This document shows, piece by piece, positions 16,538-25,407 of a stretch of 64,000 nucleotides of DNA (the first letter of the stretch is position 1; each line of letters opens with the position of its first letter). Under the pieces are notes generated by a model, which saw only the letters and a list, made by a program, of their open reading frames with translations, was not told the origin of the DNA and ran no database searches. The translations under genes were made by a program, and so were the position numbers. The DNA is from Lachnospiraceae bacterium. GTDB lineage: Bacteria; Bacillota; Clostridia; Lachnospirales; Lachnospiraceae. Where the stretch lies: NCBI GenBank assembly GCA_022791635.1, contig JAAVZL010000038.1:124001-188000 (forward strand). Direction: 5' to 3'.

Positions 16538-17766
16538 CACAGCAAAAATGGCAGGGAGCAGCTCTTTGGATTTTGAAAGGCTTTTGTATTTTCAGCTTGT
16601 TGCTTCCGGTTTTTTACAGTCCTTATACCGATGTGTATCAGAGCGCCTACTATGGCGGATTTTCCTGGGCGTATCTGATGCTGGCGCTCTATATGGCAAT
16701 GCAGATAGTTGAAGGGTGGAAGCAGCGGGACACGTTCCAAAGGAAGGCGGCTGATTACAAAAAATGGCTTCTCTATTTGCTTGTGCTTGCGCTTTTTAAT
16801 GCAGCCTCGCTGTACATGAATCACAAGTATCTTCACTGGTACTGGGATCAGGTGAATCAGACAATTGCCTTTCTCTTTTTTATGGTTTTAGTCTGTGGAA
16901 ATACAAAGCTGGAGCAAAAGGGAACGGATGTAATTCGTTTTCTGATTCACTGCATTGTTCTCTCCAACATAGCAAGTATTCTGTACTATGCCTTTGGGTA
17001 TACGAAGCTTTTGCTGTGCAACCATGAGGTGGTGCTTTTTGCCCTTCCCAGTAATTTCTATGAGACCCGCCACTATTGGATCTACAGTCACAAAAGTGAG
17101 TATGCATTGATGCTGGTTGCTTTCACAGCACTGTTTGTATGCTATCGGGATAAATTTAAAAATCGGATGACCTTTGGACTCAGTCTGGCTGTGCTGCTGT
17201 TCTGCCTGTATCTGACCCATTCCTGGACAGGCATTGCAGGGATTCTTCTGATTTTTGCGGGGGCGTTGCTGGACGGGGTAGACTGGAAAAGCTTTCGGTG
17301 GAAAAAAAGCTATCTTTGGCTGGGGGGACTGATGGCAGTTCTGGTGCTGGGAATTGGGTATCAGATTGTGAGAGAGCGGGATATTCTGGCCTTTGGGAAC
17401 CGGCCGGTTATCTGGAAGGCAGTGCTGGAGGTGATTGAAAAGCATCCGGAGGGCTGGGGAATGCGTTTTGGAGAATCTGCCATTCAGGCGGCGGAGGGTG
17501 TGCTGGTGAATAATGCCCATAATCTGTTTTTAAATGAAGCGCTGCGCTTTTCCGTGCCCGTAGGAATCCTCTTCACACTTTTGTTTTTGGGAATTGCCGT
17601 ATATTCAGTGAGAAAAAGCAAAAGCTGGCTGGGGGCGGGGATGTGGCTGTCCCTCTTTTTCCTGCTGAATATGGACTATGCTTTGATGAGTCTTCAGATG
17701 GGGCTTCTGTTTCTGGTTGTGTATCTGGTGTGCTTTTACAAAAGAAGGGTAGAATATGTGGAGTAA
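16534..17766 (+). CDS. O-antigen polymerase/ligase-type membrane protein (Wzy/WaaL-like)
   Basis: This is a 410-residue protein with about 10-11 membrane segments. A loop after residue 280 carries GNRPVIWKAVLEVI and then NAHNLFLNEALRFSVPVG, the His-Asn and downstream pattern typical of Wzy polymerases and WaaL ligases. Enzymes of this family join lipid-linked repeat units, or ligate glycans, outside the membrane. The start overlaps the rfbG stop (ATGA), so it is part of the CDP-sugar operon. An ABC exporter elsewhere in the locus would not need a Wzy polymerase, so this may be a ligase or belong to a second polymer. The split between polymerase and ligase cannot be made here. Confidence 0.8.
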   Translation: MTQQKWQGAALWILKGFCIFSLLLPVFYSPYTDVYQSAYYGGFSWAYLMLALYMAMQIVEGWKQRDTFQRKAADYKKWLLYLLVLALFNAASLYMNHKYLHWYWDQVNQTIAFLFFMVLVCGNTKLEQKGTDVIRFLIHCIVLSNIASILYYAFGYTKLLLCNHEVVLFALPSNFYETRHYWIYSHKSEYALMLVAFTALFVCYRDKFKNRMTFGLSLAVLLFCLYLTHSWTGIAGILLIFAGALLDGVDWKSFRWKKSYLWLGGLMAVLVLGIGYQIVRERDILAFGNRPVIWKAVLEVIEKHPEGWGMRFGESAIQAAEGVLVNNAHNLFLNEALRFSVPVGILFTLLFLGIAVYSVRKSKSWLGAGMWLSLFFLLNMDYALMSLQMGLLFLVVYLVCFYKRRVEYVE

Positions 17767-19288
17767 AATACAGCGTTGGTGCATCCTGGCATTTTCCGGC
17801 GTGTTTGCAGTGATCTGGTGCTGGCTTCTATTGGTGGTGGCAGAAGGCTTTCAGGAAAGTAAAAAGATAGGTCTGGAAGTAGTCCTTCTTGCCGGAAGCC
17901 TTACACTGATCGGCTTTTTGATCAAAAAATACGGAACATTTCTCTGGGAGCGAAAACAGATCTGGCTGGCAGGGTCCGTGAGTCTTCTGGCCGCCATGGC
18001 GGCAGGGCTTTTTTATATGGGAATGTCTCTGCGGGTACATCCGGGGTGGGATTTCGGCGCCGTCTATCTGGGAGCTGTGGAGCTTACAGAGAACGGCGTC
18101 TTTTCGGACCAGAGCAATTGGTACTTTACCACCTATCCCAATAATGTGGCCGCCTGCCTGTTTTTGACTGTGTTTTTTAAAATCTTTGGCGGGCTTTGCG
18201 ATTACATTACACTGGGAGTATTGCTGAATATTTTTTTGATCCTGTTAGGCCTGGTATTCCTGCTTTTGCTGATTCGCCATTTGTACGGGGAACGCTGGGC
18301 CTTCCTTGGAATCCTACTCTGTGCATTGTTTCTCCCCTTTTATATGCATGCGCCGATTTTTTATACGGATACCTTTGCCCTTCCCTTTGTGACAGGAACC
18401 TTTTTGGCTTATCAGCTTCGAAAAAAGGATGCGCGCTTTTTGATTTTAACAGCTTTGGTCCTTGCTCTTGGGTATAAGGTAAAGGGAAGCCTGGGGGTGA
18501 TACTCATAGCCTTGTTGATACATATTTGGCTGCAAAAGGGAAAAGCACTGGAGCATACAAAGCAAAGTCTTCTGCTTTTGGTCCCGTTCCTTCTTCTGGT
18601 AGGCTTTCTGACCGTGGTTCCGGGACAGATGTCTTTTATGGACACCAGTGAAGCGGAGAAACATGAATTTCCCCTGGAGCACTGGATTGCCCTGGGGATT
18701 CAGGGAAGCGGCGGCTACAACGGAGATATCTATTGGATGACGGCGTCTGTGGAGGGAAAGGCCGAGAAGGCTGTGGTAGACCGTCGGTTTATTCAGGAGA
18801 AGCTTGAGGAATATGGATTTGCGGGGATGTGCAGTCATTTGAAGGAGAAGGTTTTGTTTACCTGGGGAGACGGAGTCTACTTTGCTCCGGAGAAGCTATA
18901 CCGGGATCCCTTAAAAGAGAGCCCCCTTCATGCCTGGGTGCTGTATTATGGGGAGAATTATGCCAAAACCTACCGCTATTGCAGTGCAATCCATCTTTTG
19001 CTGCTTTTGGGAATCCTGCTTTCCGTGATTCGAAATCTGCTGGACAAAAAGAGCAGAAGGGAAATTGTGGCCATGCAGCTTGCAGTATTTGGCCTGTTTC
19101 TCTTTCTGCTCATTTGGGAAACACGTTCCAGGTATCTGGTGAATTTTGTGCCGGTGTTTGTGCTTCTCGGAATCGACGGACTTCAGGGACTGCCTCTTAT
19201 TGCAGCTCTATCAAAGGCGTGCCTTCGGAAACTCCGAAGGTCTCCCGGCAGTATTCCTGAAGCATCTGATTCTCCGGGTCCAGGTTGA
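17756..19288 (+). CDS. GT-C-like polytopic membrane glycosyltransferase (GT39/PMT-like)
   Basis: The protein has 510 residues and about 11 membrane segments. After the second or third segment the loop HPGWDFGAVYLGAVELTENG holds an Asp at the place where GT39 relatives place catalytic acids. It is followed by SNWYFTTYPNN and a typical string of paired helices, with APIFYTDTFALP in the middle. GT39-type proteins move sugars from lipid phosphates to acceptors on the outer face. The start overlaps the Wzy-like gene by 11 bases. The C-terminal 30 residues lie in the overlap with the convergent gene at 19197-20924 and look low-complexity (RRSPGSIPEASDSPGPG), so the original stop may have been lost. 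Confidence 0.78.
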   Translation: MWSKIQRWCILAFSGVFAVIWCWLLLVVAEGFQESKKIGLEVVLLAGSLTLIGFLIKKYGTFLWERKQIWLAGSVSLLAAMAAGLFYMGMSLRVHPGWDFGAVYLGAVELTENGVFSDQSNWYFTTYPNNVAACLFLTVFFKIFGGLCDYITLGVLLNIFLILLGLVFLLLLIRHLYGERWAFLGILLCALFLPFYMHAPIFYTDTFALPFVTGTFLAYQLRKKDARFLILTALVLALGYKVKGSLGVILIALLIHIWLQKGKALEHTKQSLLLLVPFLLLVGFLTVVPGQMSFMDTSEAEKHEFPLEHWIALGIQGSGGYNGDIYWMTASVEGKAEKAVVDRRFIQEKLEEYGFAGMCSHLKEKVLFTWGDGVYFAPEKLYRDPLKESPLHAWVLYYGENYAKTYRYCSAIHLLLLLGILLSVIRNLLDKKSRREIVAMQLAVFGLFLFLLIWETRSRYLVNFVPVFVLLGIDGLQGLPLIAALSKACLRKLRRSPGSIPEASDSPGPG

Positions 19289-20924
19289 TGAAATAGCGGT
19301 AGCCCAGTTCAATGGCGATGTCCACTGCCTGCTCCACCTCTGCCCGGTCTGAGGTGATATGCACATCCACGGTAGGGGTATAAAACAGGTATTTGGTCAG
19401 ATGATACGTATAGCCATAGTCATCCGCCGGAATGTATACCAGGTAAGGTACGGATAAGGCCAGCGGGTATTCTTCCATGATTTGCTCCAGAGCTTTGCGC
19501 TCCGAACCAGTGGGAGTCCGCTTCAGGATCTGAAGGTTCCCGCCCATCTGCCGAAAGCAGAGGAAGGCCAGAAGGATAAATACCAGGGAAATGACAGGCT
19601 TTTGTTCATCCATCCAACGAAGGATTCGGGACATGGCATAGACCATGCACCAGATAATAATGCTTCTGTAATAGCGAGGGTAACCGGCCATCACCAAGGC
19701 TTCCCCCTGGGGCATGGAGAACAGGTACATGCCGAGATTTCCGGCCTGGTATAGAGCAAAGACAACGAAAACACAGAGGGCTGTTTTTCCAAAGGAGTGC
19801 GTTTCTTCCTTTTGGATGGCAGCGAGGATTGCGACAATCAGCAGGATCCCCAGAAGATAAAGGAGGGAGCGTCCGGAGCATATCTGCTTAAAAAATGCCT
19901 CCAGGATTTGCGGAATAGCTTCCCCGGACTTTGCCTGGAAGTTTTGAAGATAGGTAGAGATCGACATACTGTGCACCGTAGACATTCCGGCTTCATAGAC
20001 ATATTCCACATGCTTTTTCCAGAGAAGAAGAGCAAATAATGGAAGCAGAAGCAGGGAAAGCCAGGAGAGCTTTTCCGCTCTGGCAGCCGTTTTGCGGTGC
20101 TGTACCCAAAAGAGAATGACGCGAAAAGCCATCAAAGCAAAGAAGAAGATTCCGGAATTTTTGATTAAAATTCCGGCAATGGCCAGAGGAACGGTGCACC
20201 AGATTTCCCGGCGTTCCCCCAAAAGCTCTTCTTCCAATAAAAGAAAGCCTGCGGCTCCCGTCAGAGGCAATAGGGTATCCACAAGGAGCTCATTTGGATC
20301 GGTATTGAAGCTTAACAAAAAGACCGTTAGCCCGGCTATAAGAACGGTATTTCCCCATTTGTTCTTTTTCGCATAGGAGAATAAGGGAAGGATCATGCTA
20401 AGGTCCAGCATCACCTGGGCAAACATCTGACACCCCTCCGAGATGGGAGAGATGATCCGGCATACATAGTAGATGAAGGAAGAGCTTCCAAGAGGATAGG
20501 ACTGAAATAAAATAATATGATCCTGAAAGGTAGGGAAGCGATCCGTGAGAAGCATCTGTTTTACAACCAGAGCCCAGTGAGAGAAATTGTCATAGGAGTT
20601 GAACACCTGTCCTTTGAACAAAATCAGAAAGTAGAGACAGACAGTTACAAAAAAGACGTATCCCACGCAAAGGAAATCCCGGTAGCTTTTCCGATCCCTC
20701 CAGGAATAAAGAGCCAGCAAAAGACCGGCCGCAAACAGGCCAATCACCGCAAGGGGAAGAAGATTCAGAAGACCGGCCAGGAACAACAGGCAGATTTGTC
20801 CGGTAAAAACTACGGCAGGCAGAAACTCCACCTTGAGCTTGCTGTGGCGGTGAAGACAGGTAAGGTATCCGAAGGTGGAGAGGCCGAACAGAAGCGCGCG
20901 GACGCCAAGGGTGATGAAATTCAT
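19197..20924 (-). CDS. GT-C-like polytopic membrane protein
   Basis: This 575-residue protein has about 12 membrane segments and a C-terminal soluble part of about 110 residues. A loop FNSYDNFSHWALVVKQML after the fifth segment is typical of GT39/PMT-like glycosyltransferases, where an acidic residue and His lie on the outer face. The C-terminus (IPADDYGYTYHLTKYLFYTP and onward) looks like a genuine folded domain. The gene runs opposite to its neighbours at 17756-19288, and their 3' ends overlap by 92 bases. It lies 27 bases downstream of the GT2-GtrA gene on the same strand and is probably cotranscribed with it from the promoter at 22127-22155, so the pair may be a sugar-lipid synthase and its transferase. 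Confidence 0.78.
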   Translation of the reverse strand: MNFITLGVRALLFGLSTFGYLTCLHRHSKLKVEFLPAVVFTGQICLLFLAGLLNLLPLAVIGLFAAGLLLALYSWRDRKSYRDFLCVGYVFFVTVCLYFLILFKGQVFNSYDNFSHWALVVKQMLLTDRFPTFQDHIILFQSYPLGSSSFIYYVCRIISPISEGCQMFAQVMLDLSMILPLFSYAKKNKWGNTVLIAGLTVFLLSFNTDPNELLVDTLLPLTGAAGFLLLEEELLGERREIWCTVPLAIAGILIKNSGIFFFALMAFRVILFWVQHRKTAARAEKLSWLSLLLLPLFALLLWKKHVEYVYEAGMSTVHSMSISTYLQNFQAKSGEAIPQILEAFFKQICSGRSLLYLLGILLIVAILAAIQKEETHSFGKTALCVFVVFALYQAGNLGMYLFSMPQGEALVMAGYPRYYRSIIIWCMVYAMSRILRWMDEQKPVISLVFILLAFLCFRQMGGNLQILKRTPTGSERKALEQIMEEYPLALSVPYLVYIPADDYGYTYHLTKYLFYTPTVDVHITSDRAEVEQAVDIAIELGYRYFINLDPENQMLQEYCRETFGVSEGTPLIELQ

Positions 20925-20951
20925 AATGCTTTCCTCCAGTGTATATTCCTG

Positions 20952-22052
20952 TCACAAGCCGGACGCCTGATCGGCTTGTGGCAGGGGCTTTTGTTTAAAG
21001 ATATAATATTTCTGAATGTAGTAATTAAAGAAATACAGGATGGTATCTACCAATGCTTTTATAAGGGCATTGGGGACGGGCAAGAAAGAGAGCAGCGTTA
21101 CCATACCTGCGGAAATAAGCATCACGGCAATACAAAGGCCGTAATACTTATAGATGGAGGCTTTGGCTCTGTCGGTATCCCGAAAGACCCGGGTTTTGTT
21201 GTACCAATAATTAAACAGAGACGAAAAAAGCCGGGCAATCACCGTTGCTGTCAAAATTTGCCAGGGTCCCGGTGTAAGAAGCCGTTCCGCGATCATAAAG
21301 AGCAGCAGATCCAACAGCGCAGAGAGCAGAGAGGAAAGGCAGTACTTTAAAAAATTCCCCAAAAGAATCCGATAGATCCGGAAGGAATCTACAATCGGGC
21401 GAAAATGCGATTCTGTATTGTTGTCCAGATAGACCGTCTCGATCTCCGTCACCCGAATGGGGATCTTCTGCAAAGCCATCTCCGTGAGCATATTCATCTC
21501 ATATTCAAACCGTTCGCCCTTTAATTGGCTTAAGGGACGGAGCAGTTCATAGGGAATGCCTCTTAAGCCTGTCTGAGTATCCATAATGGAAGCCCGATAC
21601 AAAAACCGAAACAGAACAGAAGTCAGGCGGTTCCCGAAACGGCTGCGCCAGGGAATATTTTCTTTGTCAAAATTCCGGCAGCCAAGGAACAGACAGGGCT
21701 CCCCCAAAGCCTCTTCACTCCTCATCTGGGCATCCACACGCACAAGGTCACGGGACAGATGCTGTCCGTCGGAATCTGCGGTGATCACACTTTTCCCTGT
21801 CCACGCCTCCTGGTTCAGGATATAGGAAAAGGCATCCTTCAGGGCCCGTCCCTTTCCCATATTTGTTTTATGTACAAGAACCTGGCATTCACGGCGCTGT
21901 GAGAGCCGGTCAAAGATAGCTTTATGCTCCTCCCTGCTTCCGTCATTTACAATGACAATGTGCTCTGCACCAGCGCGAATCAATTCGTCTGCATAGGTGA
22001 TAAGCGTTTCGGATGGATTGAAAGCAGGAATGACAATAATACTGTTCATCAT
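20952..22052 (-). CDS. GT2 glycosyltransferase fused to GtrA-like flippase domain
   Basis: The protein has 366 residues. The first 230 are GT2 (IIVIPAFNPSETL, IVNDGSREEH, TADSDGQHL as the DxD-type motif). Residues about 235-360 form a four-helix GtrA domain (LIARLF-like region with FNYWYNKTRVF and FNYYIQKYYIF at helix ends). GtrA proteins are thought to carry undecaprenyl-phosphate sugars to the outer face, and GT2 partners make them, so this single chain could do both. The downstream gene on the same strand is a GT-C-like protein, which completes the three-component scheme. The start is either of two adjacent ATG codons (22052 or 22049), with GGAGT five or eight bases before. Confidence 0.9.
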   Translation of the reverse strand: MMNSIIVIPAFNPSETLITYADELIRAGAEHIVIVNDGSREEHKAIFDRLSQRRECQVLVHKTNMGKGRALKDAFSYILNQEAWTGKSVITADSDGQHLSRDLVRVDAQMRSEEALGEPCLFLGCRNFDKENIPWRSRFGNRLTSVLFRFLYRASIMDTQTGLRGIPYELLRPLSQLKGERFEYEMNMLTEMALQKIPIRVTEIETVYLDNNTESHFRPIVDSFRIYRILLGNFLKYCLSSLLSALLDLLLFMIAERLLTPGPWQILTATVIARLFSSLFNYWYNKTRVFRDTDRAKASIYKYYGLCIAVMLISAGMVTLLSFLPVPNALIKALVDTILYFFNYYIQKYYIFKQKPLPQADQASGL

Positions 22053-22126
22053 TGGTACTCCGTAATTTTTGGCAAGTATCGTCTTTGGAAATTTTTATCG
22101 TAAATTTTTGCCATTTACTAATGTGT

Positions 22127-22155
22127 ATGATAAAAGATTTCCGGACGCTTGTCAA
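22127..22155 (-). promoter_or_regulatory. Promoter of the GT2-GtrA operon
   Basis: On the minus strand, TTGACA (22155-22150), 17 bases, TATCAT (22132-22127), 75 bases before the start. The flanks match those of the promoter at 7607-7635: ATAAAAGATTT, six variable bases, GCTTGTCAAAT. Confidence 0.72.
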
Positions 22156-22178
22156 ATATTAAGTGGCGGGTATATAAT
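22149..22178 (+). promoter_or_regulatory. Promoter of the plus-strand GT-C gene
   Basis: TTGTCA at 22149-22154, 18 bases, TATAAT at 22173-22178, 37 bases before the start at 22215. Its -35 box occupies the same bases as the -35 box of the minus-strand promoter, so polymerase binding should be mutually exclusive. Confidence 0.65.
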
Positions 22179-22214
22179 AAAACAACGAATTCCGATTAGA
22201 AAAGAGAACATACC

Positions 22215-23690
22215 ATGACAGCAAATAAGAAAAAAGCTTTGGAACTGGCAAAAAGGCTGTGGCCTTACTTCTTTTTGGCCCTCTACCTTTTGGTGAACGG
22301 GGCGCTCATTGTCAATCACGAAAATTGGCGGGATGAGGCCCAGGCCTGGCAGATAGCAAAGCATCTCAGTCTGCCGGGGCTGTTTCAACAGCTAAAGTAT
22401 GAGGGACATCCCTGCCTCTGGTTTTTGATTCTCCTTCCCTTTGCCAAGCTTGGGCTTCCCTTTGCCTGGATGGGCTTTCTAAGCCTGCTTTTGATGGCGG
22501 CTGGGGCATGGCTGCTCCTTAGGAAAGCGCCCTTTTGCATTCCCCTTAAGGCGCTGCTTTTGTTCGGAAGCTTTTTTGTCTATTACTATCCGGTTATTTC
22601 CAGAAGCTACTGCCTGATTCCGCCGCTTTTGGCCTGGCTTGCCTTGCTGTATCCCAAGCGAAGAGAGCAGCCACTGTGGTACGGAACAGCTCTGGCTCTT
22701 TTGACTCAGACCCATATTTTCATGATCGGACTTTCTTTTCTGCTGTCCTTCTTTTGGCTTTTGGAGCTGCTTTGGGAGTGGAAAAAGGGAAGACGGGAAA
22801 AAAGGAATGTTCTTGAAAACGGGGCAGGCATGGGAATCTCTCTGGCAAGCGCCCTCTTTCTGATCTGGGAGCTGGCTGGAAGCGTAGGCTCCAATGTGGG
22901 AGTTGACGTTCATATCTCCTCCTCCCTCCACTCCAATCTCCACCGCATCAATGTGGGAACCCATTGGGCAATCAATGAGCTTTTGGGAATGGGGCTTAGC
23001 GATTCCGCCTGGAAGCTTTGGCGGCTTGTGATTGTATTGGGAATGGCAGCTCTGCTTTTTTATGCGTGGAAGGAAGCGCTTATTTACATAGGGACCGTTG
23101 GAATCCAGTTTTTGATGTTTACCTACGTGAATCTGGCGTCTCCCCAGAAGGCCATGCTTCTGGCTCATGAGCTGATCTTTATTTTGTGGATTATTCTGGA
23201 GAATAAAAAAGAACGAAGAATAGAGAAATGGTGCTGGCAAACGGCGCTGGCGCTTCTTGCCCTTGTATGTATACAGGGGCATGGTTCCCGGATTTTGGGA
23301 GATTTAAGTCAGGCTTATTCCAGCTCAAAGGGAATGGCGGACTATATAAGAACCAACATATCCGCGGATACGCCTGTCATTACAACCGGCGACGTCTATG
23401 CGGAGGGGGCGGCTGCCTATCTTTCGGAGAGGGAGATCTGGTATCCGGTTACGGAAAGCGCTGTCACCTTTCTGGTGTGGGATGAAAAACGCAGCGAGAG
23501 CATCTCCTATGAGGAGCTGCTGGTGCGTGTAAAGCGGCAGTATCCGGATGCAGAGGAAATGTATCTGCTCCATGGAGAGGGCGGCAATGTGCAGGATGTA
23601 GAGAATTACCGCTCCCAGATGCAGGAGATCCTGCGGATCGATGCCACGGCGCCCAATGAGAGCACAGTGTTGTATTATGTAAAGTTTTAA
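22215..23690 (+). CDS. GT39-like polytopic membrane glycosyltransferase
   Basis: The protein has 491 residues with about ten membrane segments. The first extracellular loop reads NHENWRDEAQAWQIAKHL. The Asp-Glu pair right after the first helix is the typical catalytic feature of GT39/ArnT-like enzymes, and GHPCLWFLIL follows as expected. The last 120 residues are soluble. Such enzymes take sugars from undecaprenyl phosphate. The gene stands alone with its own promoter, divergent from the GT2-GtrA operon. Its stop overlaps the stop of the convergent gene at 23687-25201 by four bases. The acceptor and sugar are unknown. Confidence 0.82.
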   Translation: MTANKKKALELAKRLWPYFFLALYLLVNGALIVNHENWRDEAQAWQIAKHLSLPGLFQQLKYEGHPCLWFLILLPFAKLGLPFAWMGFLSLLLMAAGAWLLLRKAPFCIPLKALLLFGSFFVYYYPVISRSYCLIPPLLAWLALLYPKRREQPLWYGTALALLTQTHIFMIGLSFLLSFFWLLELLWEWKKGRREKRNVLENGAGMGISLASALFLIWELAGSVGSNVGVDVHISSSLHSNLHRINVGTHWAINELLGMGLSDSAWKLWRLVIVLGMAALLFYAWKEALIYIGTVGIQFLMFTYVNLASPQKAMLLAHELIFILWIILENKKERRIEKWCWQTALALLALVCIQGHGSRILGDLSQAYSSSKGMADYIRTNISADTPVITTGDVYAEGAAAYLSEREIWYPVTESAVTFLVWDEKRSESISYEELLVRVKRQYPDAEEMYLLHGEGGNVQDVENYRSQMQEILRIDATAPNESTVLYYVKF

Positions 23691-25201
23691 TAAACAACCG
23701 ACAGATGAAGGGTTGTTTTGCCGAACCAATGAGCTACCGTGGGATTGGGATATTCCTCGGGATCGGCGGAAAGGGTCTGAGGATTCAAAAGAGGCGGACA
23801 TACGGAGAGGTTGGGAACCCATACCTCATCCACGCCCTCCAGAGAGAGTAGGGAAATCCGATTCAGGCTTTCCGCATGATAGCTCTGGGCATCCCCTCTC
23901 AGCAGGGAATTTACGGCGGACAGAGAGGTAACCTTGTCCTTTTCACTAAACAAAAGCAGGCAGAGGAAAAATACGGCCATGGTTACGCCAAAACTTCGGG
24001 TGCAGCCCTTTCGGAATTGCGCCAGGAGATTGGAAAACCGGGAAGAGGGATCATAGCTTCGGCATTTCTTGACCAGCCATCCGGTTATGTAAACCAGATT
24101 GAGAAAGAGCAGCAGATAGTAAAGCATCCGCATAATATTCAAGGTTCGTTCAAAAATAATCACATGCCCCATAGAATAGAGGGAGGGTGTATAGGAAGCC
24201 GCCACGAGACAGTAGGAGAAGAATGCGACTGCCCCCGGAAGAGGAAAGGAAAATTCTGCCTTGTACAGGGCTCCCAAGAGAAAGGGAAACAAAAGCAAAA
24301 GGAAAAAGATCACATAGACGGTGGTCCAGCTTCCGATTCCCTCCAGAGCATAGAGGAAGGAATAGTAGATAGCCTTAAAAGGTCCCATGGAATCAATTTG
24401 CGTGGCCATCCGGACGGCATTTCCGGGGGCGACTACGCTGACGCCAAGTCCGGCCAGCGTGATGCTAAGAGGAAGCAGCAAGAGAAGACCTCTTCTGTTC
24501 TTGAAAAGCAGGCAGAGGAGAAGGAGCGTCACAATCAGAACCGGGGTAAGAAGAGCAGTCACAAAATTGGCGCCTCCGGTTACAAAGGCCAGAAAGCAGG
24601 AAAGGGCAAGACAGAGACAAAGCTTTGCCTTTCCCCGGACCTTCAGGAACAGAAGAAGCAGCGCAATCAGAAAAATCATACAGCTGTGCATAAACACATA
24701 GTGAACGGCTCCGTTGAACCAGAAAAAAGCGGCCCCGGGAGAATCCAAAATCTGTATGGACAGAAATAAAACGCACAGGGTGAGTGAAATCCAGAGCCCC
24801 TTATCCAGCTTTAAGTAGTAGGTAAAGAGGGTACGGAAAAGAAGAAAATAGCTACCAATCAACATGCCTAGCATCAGAATTCCCGTGAGACAGTAAAGCC
24901 GCTCGCTGAACACGGAGGGCTGTAAGGACATGAGGAAAATCGAGGAATAGGTCCCCTGCCAGGTGTGATAATAGTCCCTGGTGTTTTCTATGGCAGCTCC
25001 GATGGCGGCAGGTAAGGATCGGGTCTCCTTAAAAGAAAGATGGGCCAAAAGGCCGTAAGCAAAATCGTCTCCGGCCGCATGGGCATAGAGACCGATATGA
25101 AGAAGAGGAATCAGGCTGAGTACAAAAACAATAGACAAAATCAGGCAGAGCCTCGAGGTGAGAGATAAGCTTTGAAACTCCTTGACCATGCGCTTTATCA
25201 T
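23687..25201 (-). CDS. Polytopic membrane protein, DUF6056-like
   Basis: This 504-residue protein has about 11 membrane segments. The first outside loop contains HAAGDDFAYG and later YYHTWQGTYSS, a pattern I associate with the DUF6056 group of Firmicutes membrane proteins. The family name is from memory and not certain. The Asp-Asp pair after the first helix parallels the acidic pair of GT-C glycosyltransferases, and the neighbours are polysaccharide genes, so an outer-face sugar transfer role is plausible. It has its own promoter (25244-25272) and converges on the GT39-like gene with a four-base overlap. Confidence 0.75.
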   Translation of the reverse strand: MIKRMVKEFQSLSLTSRLCLILSIVFVLSLIPLLHIGLYAHAAGDDFAYGLLAHLSFKETRSLPAAIGAAIENTRDYYHTWQGTYSSIFLMSLQPSVFSERLYCLTGILMLGMLIGSYFLLFRTLFTYYLKLDKGLWISLTLCVLFLSIQILDSPGAAFFWFNGAVHYVFMHSCMIFLIALLLLFLKVRGKAKLCLCLALSCFLAFVTGGANFVTALLTPVLIVTLLLLCLLFKNRRGLLLLLPLSITLAGLGVSVVAPGNAVRMATQIDSMGPFKAIYYSFLYALEGIGSWTTVYVIFFLLLLFPFLLGALYKAEFSFPLPGAVAFFSYCLVAASYTPSLYSMGHVIIFERTLNIMRMLYYLLLFLNLVYITGWLVKKCRSYDPSSRFSNLLAQFRKGCTRSFGVTMAVFFLCLLLFSEKDKVTSLSAVNSLLRGDAQSYHAESLNRISLLSLEGVDEVWVPNLSVCPPLLNPQTLSADPEEYPNPTVAHWFGKTTLHLSVVY

Positions 25202-25243
25202 AGGTATGATTCCTCCGTCCGCTTAGATAATAATACCAAACTA

Positions 25244-25272
25244 AATATATCCAATCTGTCATTATTTGTCAA
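25244..25272 (-). promoter_or_regulatory. Promoter of the minus-strand polytopic protein gene
   Basis: On the minus strand, TTGACA (25272-25267), 17 bases, TATATT (25249-25244), 43 bases before the start at 25201. Confidence 0.65.
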
Positions 25273-25298
25273 ACCCCATTTTATGGGCCATCTTTTAG

Positions 25299-25327
25299 TT
25301 GCCCTCCCTTCCATTTAATGCTATAAT
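25299..25327 (+). promoter_or_regulatory. Promoter of the dTDP-sugar operon
   Basis: TTGCCC at 25299-25304, 17 bases, TATAAT at 25322-25327, 80 bases before rfbB. The perfect -10 box and correct spacing make this a good candidate for the start of the long plus-strand operon. The 80-base leader shows no obvious riboswitch. Confidence 0.65.
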
Positions 25328-25407
25328 ACCCATATCTATGAATAGAATCCGGCTTTTTAATGGCTGGAAAAAATTGTAAAAAGCACTGATTTGGAGGAAA
25401 ATACCCT

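Noticed and set aside
20517..21350. A 277-codon plus-strand open frame across two minus-strand genes
   Set aside because: It crosses the border of two well-supported genes, and its sequence is lysine- and glutamine-rich noise.
23876..24769. A 297-codon plus-strand open frame
   Set aside because: It is antisense to the polytopic protein at 23687-25201, is polar and repetitive, and has no ribosome binding site or motif.
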